The notes below the pieces were generated by a model. That model ran no database searches. It saw only the letters and a list, made by a program, of their open reading frames with translations, and was not told the origin of the DNA. From JBBDRX01 sp040905245 (GTDB lineage: Bacteria; Bacteroidota; Rhodothermia; Balneolales; Balneolaceae), in assembly GCA_040905245.1 (NCBI GenBank), contig JBBDRX010000051.1:1-39986 (forward strand): 39,986 nucleotides of DNA. The letters run 5' to 3'. The position numbers and the translations under genes are program-made. Below, piece by piece: positions 34,048-39,986 of the stretch (positions are counted from its first letter, which is position 1; each line of letters starts with the position of its first letter).

Positions 34048-34413
34048 GCTCAGTAAATATAGATTAGTTGAATAGTGATTCCGGACAGGTTGCAGCATCC
34101 AGCTGCGTCCACCCCCAAACGTTCCTTATATTGGCAGAAATTCGCCTCTTTTGCAGTAAAAGGCAAGGACGACCTCCCCCGGAAATCCCTATTCAGACTG
34201 GTTCTGCATTAGTCGGAAGATCTCTGGCTGGGCGAGAGCTGGATCGGAGGAAAACACTCATAACCGAACTGCATTTTTTTGTACCTTGACAGCGAATCGA
34301 ATTTCCACACAGAATGCGAGTCCGGAAAGTATCCGGACATAGCCATTCCGGAACAGCCCGGGTTCGAATATTCCGACGGGCTCCGCGATTCCGAAACAGA
34401 TGATGGCACGGTT
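34048..34413. other. Divergent intergenic region between sdhC and the adenosyltransferase gene
   Basis: About 366 bp with no confident gene. For sdhC a TATATTTA box on the minus strand (34061-34054) lies 6 bp before the start, without a clear -33 element. On the plus strand TATATTGG (34127-34134) and TACCTTGA (34282-34289) look like -7 boxes but lack good -33 partners. Three TCCGGA motifs occur at 34320-34353. I looked for a cobalamin riboswitch because of the downstream gene and saw no recognisable B12 box. Confidence 0.45.
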
Positions 34414-34965
34414 ATGAAGATCTATACAAAAAAAGGCGATGATGGTAATACCGCCCTTTTCGGCGGTGGCCGTGTTCCCAAACACGACCCGGTCATCGAG
34501 GCATGCGGAACGGTTGACGAAATCAACTCCCTGCTTGGAAACGCCCTTGCCGAATCCCCGACCCCCCCGGTCGGAGAAACCCTTCGACAGCTGCAGCACC
34601 AGCTCTTTATCCTCGGAGCCGATATCGCCACACCACCAGAGGCCAAAAACCGGATTGATCGGATCGGAGACCGGCACATACACCGGCTGGAGGAGATGAT
34701 CGACCAGGCCAACCAGGAACTTCCCCCATTAAAACACTTTATCCTGCCTGGCGGCAACCCGTCCGCAGCCACGCTACACCTGGCCAGAAGCGTCTGCCGC
34801 CGTGCCGAACGGGCCGTTTCTGCCGCCAGAGAACAGGAGATTCTCTCCGCTGAAATCCTGATCTACCTGAACCGGCTCTCTGATCTGCTGTTTGTTTTGG
34901 CCCGCTACGAAAATCTGAACACCGGAACCGAAGAAACGCTCTGGAAACCGCAAGACAACCTCTGA
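34414..34965 (+). CDS. Cob(I)alamin adenosyltransferase, PduO type
   Basis: ATP:corrinoid adenosyltransferase that makes adenosylcobalamin, 183 aa. The ATP-binding start K-I-Y-T-K-K-G-D-D-G-N-T-A-L-F-G-G-G-R is canonical, as are A-C-G-T-V-D-E-I-N-S-L-L-G and R-R-A-E-R-A-V. The helix N-R-L-S-D-L-L-F-V-L-A-R near the C-terminus completes the trimeric PduO-type pattern. I chose the ATG at 34414 because it begins exactly at the conserved N-terminus; an upstream in-frame ATG would add 45 unmatched residues. No other cobalamin gene is nearby, suggesting a salvage or maintenance role. Confidence 0.93.
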   Translation: MKIYTKKGDDGNTALFGGGRVPKHDPVIEACGTVDEINSLLGNALAESPTPPVGETLRQLQHQLFILGADIATPPEAKNRIDRIGDRHIHRLEEMIDQANQELPPLKHFILPGGNPSAATLHLARSVCRRAERAVSAAREQEILSAEILIYLNRLSDLLFVLARYENLNTGTEETLWKPQDNL

Positions 34966-35021
34966 CAGAGCTTCCGGCATCCACAAACCCTGATTCACTC
35001 AAAAAAAACAATTGTTTATCT

Positions 35022-36392
35022 ATGGCATTGATGGTCTCAGTCTCGGGCATCCGGGGCATTTTTGGAAGTCACCTTACACCGGAAAACCTGGTTACTTATG
35101 CAGCCGCGTTCGGCCACTGGGCCGATGGAGGCCCCGTGGTTGTGGGCCGCGACTCCCGGACAACCGGACAGATCTGTGAAGATCTGGTATGCGCCACCCT
35201 GCAAAGCTGCGGCTGTGACGTCATCCGGACGGGCATCGCCCCCACCCCGACCGTTGCCATGGCTGTGGAGCGCCACCAGGCAGCCGGCGGAGTGATTCTT
35301 ACAGCCAGCCACAACCCGGCCGAATGGAATGCCCTGAAACTGTTGAACCAAAAGGGGGAGTTCCTGGATCAAAAGCAGGGAGAGCAGGTGCTCAAACGGG
35401 CAGAAGAGAAGGCCTTCACCTTCCGGCCCCATGACCGAATCGGTTCAACCCGAAAGGACCCGCAGGCGATCCAGGCCCACATCGACGCCATCCTGCAACT
35501 GCCGTACATCCACCCCGACGAAATTCGTAATGCGGGCTTTTCCGTTGCCGTGGATGCCGTCAACGGAGCAGGATCCATCGCCCTGCCGCAACTGTTCGAC
35601 CAACTGGGCGTAAAGGTGCATCCGATTCACTGCACTCCCAACGGACACTTTCCGCACAACCCTGAACCGTTGCCGGAGCACCTGACAGAAATCTGTGAAT
35701 ACATTCAAAACAACCCGTGTGATCTGGGCCTGGCAACGGATCCGGATGCCGATCGCCTGGCCCTGATCGACGAAACCGGAACCCTTTTCGGAGAAGAGTA
35801 CACCCAGGTATCGGCCTTCGATTTTCTACTCTCCAAAAAGAAGGGGCCTACTGCCACCAACCTCTCCTCTTCCCGGGCCGCAGAAGAGATCAGCCGGAAG
35901 TACGGAGTCACCTGCCACCGCTCACCAGTCGGAGAAATCAACGTGGTAAAAGTGATGCAGAAGGTGGGAGCCGTCATCGGAGGAGAGGGCAATGGCGGAG
36001 TGATCAACCCGGATCTGCACTACGGACGGGACGCCCTGGCAGGAGCCGCCATGATGTTACAGCTTCTGGCCGAACGCAAACTGACCGCCTCCGCCTACCG
36101 GGCTACGCTTCCCGACTACCAGATTGTAAAACAGAAAGTCGGGCTGAACCGGCTCGGTATGGAGGCCGACAGCGCCCTCGCCCTTTTGGCCAAACGGTTT
36201 GCCGGACAGAAGCCCGACACCTCGGACGGCGTCAAGATCGACTTCGACGAGGGATGGGTTCACATCCGGAAATCCAACACCGAACCGATCCTCCGCATCT
36301 ATTCGGAAGCGGCAAGTGCCGAACAGGCCAACGCCCTGGCCGAACAGGTACTGCAGGAAGCGACGAATGATAACCAGACGGAAACACCATGA
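35022..36392 (+). CDS. Phosphohexomutase, probably phosphoglucosamine mutase
   Basis: Alpha-D-phosphohexomutase of 456 aa. The four family motifs are present: S-V-S-G-I-R-G at the start, phosphoserine loop T-A-S-H-N-P, Mg loop D-P-D-A-D-R-L, sugar loop G-E-G-N-G-G and the phosphate loop R-K-S-N-T-E-P-I-L-R. G-E-G-N-G-G and R-K-S-N-T-E-P suit the GlmM-like Bacteroidota form, which would make glucosamine-1-phosphate for peptidoglycan and LPS. Phosphomannomutase activity is possible. It starts 56 bp after the adenosyltransferase gene and overlaps yicC by ATGA, so it probably belongs to the same transcript as yicC and gmk. Confidence 0.88.
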   Translation: MALMVSVSGIRGIFGSHLTPENLVTYAAAFGHWADGGPVVVGRDSRTTGQICEDLVCATLQSCGCDVIRTGIAPTPTVAMAVERHQAAGGVILTASHNPAEWNALKLLNQKGEFLDQKQGEQVLKRAEEKAFTFRPHDRIGSTRKDPQAIQAHIDAILQLPYIHPDEIRNAGFSVAVDAVNGAGSIALPQLFDQLGVKVHPIHCTPNGHFPHNPEPLPEHLTEICEYIQNNPCDLGLATDPDADRLALIDETGTLFGEEYTQVSAFDFLLSKKKGPTATNLSSSRAAEEISRKYGVTCHRSPVGEINVVKVMQKVGAVIGGEGNGGVINPDLHYGRDALAGAAMMLQLLAERKLTASAYRATLPDYQIVKQKVGLNRLGMEADSALALLAKRFAGQKPDTSDGVKIDFDEGWVHIRKSNTEPILRIYSEAASAEQANALAEQVLQEATNDNQTETP

Positions 36393-37270
36393 TTGTATCG
36401 ATGACAGGATTTGGACGGGGAACCGCAACCCGGGATGGATTTCAGGTAACCGTGGAGATCAAGACCGTCAACAGCCGCTATCTGGACATCTCCTCCAAGC
36501 TTCCAAACATGATCTCCGACAAGGAGCTGGAACTGAAGGAGATGGTACAAGAGGCTGTTCAGCGCGGAAAGGTCTCCCTGACGACCTATCTGGACCGAAG
36601 TGAAACCGGCAACCCGTCGGTGACCTTCAGCCCGAAACTGGCCAAAAGTTACGGCAGGATGCTTGAAGAGATCCGCGCAGCTGCCGGCATCACCGAGCCC
36701 GTTACACTCAAGGACCTGACTGCATTCAATGACATTTTTATACGAAGGCAGGAAGACGAAGAGACCGTGGAAGCTGCATGGAAGCTCACAAAATCGGCAG
36801 CCGAAGAGGCGCTCAAGACCCTGAACGCGATGAGAAAAAATGAAGGCGGCCAGCTAAAAAAAGAGCTTGCCAGCCAGATACATCAGATCGAGGGTCAGCT
36901 CTCCTCGATCATGGAGATGTCCAAAAATCGGGGGCCGGAAACCATGAAGCGATACCGGAACCGGATTGCTGAACTACTGGACGAAATTCCTGCCGACTCC
37001 GAACGGCTCGAGCAGGAGATTGCCATACTGGTCGACAAGATGGATATCCAGGAGGAAGTCATTCGGTTACAGTCCCACCTGAAGTTCTTCCTGGAGGCGC
37101 TCGAAAGTAACGAACCGGTCGGGCGCCGGCTCAACTTCCTTTGCCAGGAGATCAACCGGGAACTCAATACCATCGGATCCAAAGCCAACGAGACCGACAT
37201 CTCCCACCTTGTGGTCCAGTCCAAAGAGCATCTTGAGCAGATTCGCGAACAGGTACAGAACATCCAGTAA
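36389..37270 (+). CDS. yicC: YicC family endoribonuclease-like protein
   Basis: A 293-aa soluble protein. The N-terminus M-I-V-S-M-T-G-F-G-R-G plus V-E-I-K-T-V-N-S-R-Y-L-D matches the YicC family. So does the C-terminal DUF1732 segment, R-L-N-F-L-C-Q-E-I-N-R-E and N-T-I-G-S-K-A, preceded by D-K-M-D-I-Q-E-E-V-I-R-L. E. coli YicC (RnaC) has been reported to act as an RNase. The gene commonly precedes gmk, as it does here. It starts in an ATGA overlap with the phosphohexomutase and ends 81 bp before gmk. The long helical middle part is charged, with coiled-coil character. Confidence 0.95.
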   Translation: MIVSMTGFGRGTATRDGFQVTVEIKTVNSRYLDISSKLPNMISDKELELKEMVQEAVQRGKVSLTTYLDRSETGNPSVTFSPKLAKSYGRMLEEIRAAAGITEPVTLKDLTAFNDIFIRRQEDEETVEAAWKLTKSAAEEALKTLNAMRKNEGGQLKKELASQIHQIEGQLSSIMEMSKNRGPETMKRYRNRIAELLDEIPADSERLEQEIAILVDKMDIQEEVIRLQSHLKFFLEALESNEPVGRRLNFLCQEINRELNTIGSKANETDISHLVVQSKEHLEQIREQVQNIQ

Positions 37271-37316
37271 CTGAACACCCGACCCCGACTTTTTTCGGAC
37301 AGAAACCCATAACCTC

Positions 37317-37355
37317 ATGACAGTTCCCGACTACTCAAACCGGCTTCTAACATGA
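37317..37355 (+). CDS. Candidate 12-codon leader ORF coupled to gmk
   Basis: ATG at 37317 opens a 12-codon frame (M-T-V-P-D-Y-S-N-R-L-L-T) whose TGA overlaps the gmk ATG as ATGA. That geometry is the same translational coupling used between several full genes in this window. No Shine-Dalgarno site is seen and the peptide matches nothing I know. It may be chance, or a leader that sets gmk translation. Confidence 0.25.
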   Translation: MTVPDYSNRLLT

Positions 37356-37951
37356 CGGACAGAACCCGCCAAAATCCTGAATCCGGAAAACGAGGCCGAG
37401 TCGTCATTCTGGTAGCTCCAAGCGGCGCGGGCAAATCGACCATGGCCAAACGGCTCATGGCAGCCTTTGAAGATCTGCGCTTTTCGGTTTCGGCAACCAC
37501 CCGTGAACCCCGGGATGGGGAACAAGATGGCGTGGACTACCATTTTTTGAGCCCCGAAGAGTTTCAGCGGCGAATTGACCGCGGAGCGTTTCTTGAGTGG
37601 GAAGAGTTCTACAACGGAAAACGGTACGGCACCCTCCGCTCCGCCGTCGAGGCAGAACTGGAGCAGGGACATTCCGTTCTCTTCGATGTGGAAATCTACG
37701 GAGCCTGGAATATCAAGCAGGCATACGGCGAGGAAGCACTCGCCATCTTTATTGAGCCCCCCTCACGGAAGGAACTCAGAAAAAGACTTGAAAAACGGGG
37801 TGCCGACTCCGACGAAATGATCGAGACCCGAATGAAACGGGTCGATGAGGAGCTCTCCTGGGCCGGCCGGTTCGACCTCACCGTTATCAACGACGATCTC
37901 GAAACCGCCTGGGCGGAAATTAGAAATGCGGTCGAAAACCACTTGATTTAA
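37352..37951 (+). CDS. gmk: Guanylate kinase
   Basis: ATP-dependent phosphorylation of GMP/dGMP to the diphosphates, 199 aa. The P-loop is A-P-S-G-A-G-K-S-T at residues about 23-31. The GMP-binding motifs are S-A-T-T-R-E-P-R-D-G-E, D-Y-H-F-L and E-W-E-E-F-Y-N-G-K-R-Y-G-T. L-F-D-V-E-I-Y-G-A and R-M-K-R-V-D-E-E complete the pattern. About 15 extra residues precede the core. The order yicC-gmk-rpoZ-coaBC is widespread in bacteria and supports the call. Confidence 0.96.
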   Translation: MTDRTRQNPESGKRGRVVILVAPSGAGKSTMAKRLMAAFEDLRFSVSATTREPRDGEQDGVDYHFLSPEEFQRRIDRGAFLEWEEFYNGKRYGTLRSAVEAELEQGHSVLFDVEIYGAWNIKQAYGEEALAIFIEPPSRKELRKRLEKRGADSDEMIETRMKRVDEELSWAGRFDLTVINDDLETAWAEIRNAVENHLI

Positions 37952-37970
37952 AAAAACAGGGCGGGATCGG

Positions 37971-38002
37971 TTTGAATACAAGCTGTAAATAGCGTAAATT
38001 TC
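37971..38002 (+). promoter_or_regulatory. Promoter of rpoZ-coaBC
   Basis: TTTG at 37971-37974, 20 bp, then TAAATTTC at 37995-38002. It lies in the 82-bp gap after gmk and predicts a leader of about 25 nt before the rpoZ ATG at 38034. Confidence 0.5.
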
Positions 38003-38033
38003 TTTGCTATATAACCTTCAAGACACTGCATAT

Positions 38034-38327
38034 ATGCCAATTAAGACACTTGACGTAGAGAAACTGGGCGAAGAGAACAACAACAAGTACGAAATACTTG
38101 TTGTTATGGCCAAGCGGGCCCGTCAGATCGCCGCCCAGGAGAAGCTGGAACTGGACGAAAAACTCAAGTATTTTGAGGGATTCGAAGACGAAGACGAGTT
38201 CACTTTCAACGAAGAGCAGGAGCGAATCTCTCGCGCGTTTGAACAGCTCCCGCACACCACCCAACGCTCCGTAGAGGAGATGCTGGAAGACAAAATCTAT
38301 TTCGACTACCCTAACAAAGAGGAGTAA
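38034..38327 (+). CDS. rpoZ: RNA polymerase omega subunit-like protein
   Basis: A 97-aa acidic protein with the RpoZ/RPB6 pattern: N-K-Y-E-I-L-V-V-M-A-K-R-A-R-Q-I corresponds to the conserved 'R-F-x-L-V...A-x-x-R-A-x-Q' helix pair. This is the Bacteroidota-style omega subunit, with a diverged N-terminus and an E/D-rich middle. I chose the ATG at 38034 (MPIKTLDVEKLG) rather than an upstream in-frame start at 38004, because a promoter -7 box ends at 38002. The stop overlaps the coaBC start by one base (TAATG). Position between gmk and coaBC strongly supports the call. Confidence 0.88.
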   Translation: MPIKTLDVEKLGEENNNKYEILVVMAKRARQIAAQEKLELDEKLKYFEGFEDEDEFTFNEEQERISRAFEQLPHTTQRSVEEMLEDKIYFDYPNKEE

Positions 38328-39547
38328 TGACGCTGTCCGGCAAATCTATTTTGCTGGGCGTCAGCGGTGGAATCGCTGCGTACAAATCGGTTCTTCTGCT
38401 CCGGGAACTTCAAAAAGCGGGAGCCGATGTACGCGTCACCATGACCCCGGCTGCTACCCGATTTGTCGGAGTAGAAACGTTTGCCACTCTCTCCCGCCAC
38501 GAGGTGGGTATCCAGGTGTTTCAGAAGGGAACTTCCGGTGACTCCTGGGCAAGACACATCCACTGGGCCGAATGGGCCGATCTCTTTCTCATTGCCCCCT
38601 GTACGGCCAATACGCTGGCCAAGATTTCTCACGGCCTCTCTGATAATCTGTTGACTGCACTGGCTCTCGCAGCCCGCAACCCGCTTTTAATCTGCCCAAC
38701 CATGGACGGAGACATGATCCGCCACCCGGCTGTCCGCCAGAACCTGGAGACTGCCCGGTCGCACGGACACCACATTCTGATGCCGGAGGCTGGATATCTG
38801 GCCAGCGGACTCGAGGGCGAAGGGAGGCTCCCGGAAACCGACATCATCCTGCAGAAAATCCAGTACCTGTTAGCTGAAAATCGCACGAACGACAACGGAA
38901 GGCCGTTAGCCGGTAAAACAGTTCTGGTCACTGCAGGCCCTACCAGAGAACCGATCGATGCTGTCCGCTTTATCTCTAACCCCAGCAGCGGCAAAATGGG
39001 CATTGCCATGGCAGAAGCCGCACAAGAGCTTGGAGCGGATGTTCTGTTACTTCACGGCCCGCTCACCACCTCGCTGCCGCCACACATACCCTCCGTCCGA
39101 TTCGAAACCGCCGAAGAGCTGTTCCAACTGGTTAAAAACCATCGGGAACGGGACCTGGTCATTATGGCTGCCGCTGTTTCCGACTTCCGGCCCACGACGG
39201 CTCACCCCGGCAAGCAGAAAAAAGAGAGAGGATTGCGCAAACTGGAGCTAACACGAAACCCCGACATTCTGGAATGGGTCGGCCAGCAGAAGGAATCCGG
39301 ACAGACGCTGATTGGTTTTGCCATGGAGACGGAGAGCCTGGAAGCCAACGCCCGGAAAAAGCTGGAGGCCAAAAACCTGGACTGGATCTGTGCAAACGAC
39401 CTGACCGAACCGGATGCCGGATTTCAGAGCGACCGCAATCGGATCCTGTTAATCGGAAGAGGCGAAGAGGCCAGCCGTGAATTCACCGGGCCCAAACGGG
39501 CCATTGCCCAACAGATTCTCCGAACCATCTTCTCCAACGATAGGTGA
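38327..39547 (+). CDS. coaBC: Phosphopantothenoylcysteine decarboxylase/synthetase (CoaBC, Dfp)
   Basis: Bifunctional coenzyme A enzyme of 406 aa. The N-terminal FMN decarboxylase domain has G-V-S-G-G-I-A-A-Y-K, catalytic His77 in A-R-H-I-H-W-A-E-W-A-D, and A-P-C-T-A-N-T-L. The CTP-dependent synthetase domain has V-T-A-G-P-T-R-E-P-I-D-A-V-R-F-I-S-N and S-S-G-K-M-G, and later A-A-A-V-S-D-F-R-P and G-F-A-M-E-T-E. At the E. coli Asn125 and Cys158 positions this protein has Asp127 (P-T-M-D-G-D-M) and Ser160 (L-A-S-G-L-E-G-E-G-R). I believe relatives in this phylum share those changes. It ends 101 bp from the next gene. Confidence 0.95.
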   Translation: MTLSGKSILLGVSGGIAAYKSVLLLRELQKAGADVRVTMTPAATRFVGVETFATLSRHEVGIQVFQKGTSGDSWARHIHWAEWADLFLIAPCTANTLAKISHGLSDNLLTALALAARNPLLICPTMDGDMIRHPAVRQNLETARSHGHHILMPEAGYLASGLEGEGRLPETDIILQKIQYLLAENRTNDNGRPLAGKTVLVTAGPTREPIDAVRFISNPSSGKMGIAMAEAAQELGADVLLLHGPLTTSLPPHIPSVRFETAEELFQLVKNHRERDLVIMAAAVSDFRPTTAHPGKQKKERGLRKLELTRNPDILEWVGQQKESGQTLIGFAMETESLEANARKKLEAKNLDWICANDLTEPDAGFQSDRNRILLIGRGEEASREFTGPKRAIAQQILRTIFSNDR

Positions 39548-39648
39548 CCCTCCTGCCTGCGGCCGCAATCGCCGCCCGGCCTGTTCCTTTCCTGCAGCAA
39601 CCCGAACACCCCTCCATACAGGAACGAGACCCCAGCACTAACAACCGG

Positions 39649-39986
39649 CTACACCAGCCAACGGTACGTCCGGTGGGTCTTGTGATGGACACATCCCAAC
39701 GCCTCGAGACTCCGCTGCATCAACCAGTTCTTTTCACTCACCCATGCTCCTTCCAGGTACTCCAGTGTGGGGGCTGCCGCCCGGGTACTCTGAACCCCGC
39801 GGACAAAGGTAAGCGCTTCCATCCCCATCTTCCGAAACTTCGGTTTGGTACCAAATACCACGGTTCGAAGCCGGGTCGCCCGTTTTTTAAAGCGAAGCAG
39901 CTTGGGCAGATGCCACCAGCGCAGCCGGCCGTTTGTTTCGGCAGAGATCTCATTCAGGTCCGGTACACAGACGACAAATGATGCCG
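39649..39986 (-). CDS. YghO-like GNAT-family protein, 5' partial
   Basis: The minus-strand frame is open from the window edge to the TAG at 39649-39651, giving the last 112 residues of a longer protein. It contains V-P-D-L-N-E and N-G-R-L-R-W-W-H-L-P-K-L-L-R-F-K-K. After that come a V-F-G-T-K-P-K-F-R-K-M-G-M-E-A-L core strand/loop and the ending V-S-E-K-N-W-L-M-Q-R-S-L-E-A-L-G, then K-T-H-R-T-Y-R. This matches, from memory, the C-terminal half of the YghO-like acyltransferase group ('gv.p.y.~~g~~~~l' then 'e.n..m.r.iE.lGa...K.yRiY'). The substrate is unknown. The N-terminus lies outside the window. Confidence 0.7.
   Translation of the reverse strand, partial: ASFVVCVPDLNEISAETNGRLRWWHLPKLLRFKKRATRLRTVVFGTKPKFRKMGMEALTFVRGVQSTRAAAPTLEYLEGAWVSEKNWLMQRSLEALGCVHHKTHRTYRWLV

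Noticed and set aside
34361..34374. T-arm-like GGTTCGAATATTCC sequence suggesting a tRNA
   Set aside because: No acceptor stem, anticodon arm or CCA end surrounds it.
34048..34413. Cobalamin riboswitch before the adenosyltransferase gene
   Set aside because: No recognisable B12 box or the expected multi-stem layout could be found by eye.
34279..34413. 45-codon N-terminal extension of the adenosyltransferase
   Set aside because: The family begins at the K-I-Y-T-K-K-G-D motif and the extension has no similarity.

Overview
The window is a gene-dense chromosomal segment of a menaquinone-respiring bacterium of the Bacteroidota/Balneolota/Rhodothermota kind. The evidence is: Bacteroidota-type families (a DUF4290-like protein, a DUF4296-like lipoprotein, type III glutamine synthetase, a five-helix b558-type succinate:quinone reductase without SdhD), several promoters of the form TTTG/TTG-N19..21-TAnnTTTG-like, and few strong Shine-Dalgarno sites. 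The base composition looks moderately GC-rich by eye. No rRNA, tRNA, CRISPR array, IS element or prophage was seen.

Layout. 1-851: end of an LptF/LptG permease. 861-1850 (-): cystathionine beta-synthase core. 1970-2245: small DUF4290-like protein from a possibly leaderless promoter. 2352-8612: menaquinone operon menF-menD-glycosyltransferase-menH-menB, followed by an in-frame 24-bp tandem repeat and a bidirectional terminator. 8833-11028 (-): type III glutamine synthetase. 11029-11501: AT-rich divergent regulatory region. 11502-15114: menA-menC-menE, joined by 4-bp ATGA overlaps. 15165-15236 (-): remnant of a sigma54-regulator gene. 15237-19552 (-): ptsN-dacB-NtrC-type regulator-folD. 19726-24881: ccmB-holB-dapF-degenerate beta-lactamase-fold protein-DUF3592-like protein-RsmI-like methyltransferase. 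25118-26365: murein amidase. 26451-27176 (-): coaX. 27268-28429: SDR oxidoreductase and DUF4296-like lipoprotein. 28445-30379 (-): recQ. 30491-34047 (-): sdhC-sdhA-sdhB. 34414-39547: cobalamin adenosyltransferase, phosphohexomutase, yicC, gmk, rpoZ, coaBC. 39649-end (-): end of a YghO-like GNAT protein.

How the genes fit. The two men blocks encode chorismate-to-demethylmenaquinone synthesis (MenF, D, H, C, E, B, A). The DHNA-CoA thioesterase and the final methyltransferase are not in the window. The quinone pool would feed the succinate dehydrogenase/fumarate reductase encoded further on, and CcmB points to c-type cytochromes. Several genes concern the envelope: DapF, PBP4-type DacB, the amidase, the beta-lactamase-fold protein and the LptF/G permease. 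CoaX and CoaBC belong to coenzyme A synthesis.

Most unusual points: (1) a glycosyltransferase resembling cyanobacterial tetrahydrobiopterin glucosyltransferase inside the men operon; (2) a 24-bp repeat after menB, open only in menB's frame and flanked by two copies of menB's last codons and stop; (3) an about 84%-identical fragment of the NtrC-type regulator gene on the far side of folD; (4) a class A beta-lactamase-like protein lacking the catalytic Ser/Lys; (5) a perfect 12-bp hairpin between sdhC and sdhA; (6) a 12-codon mini-ORF whose stop overlaps the gmk start.
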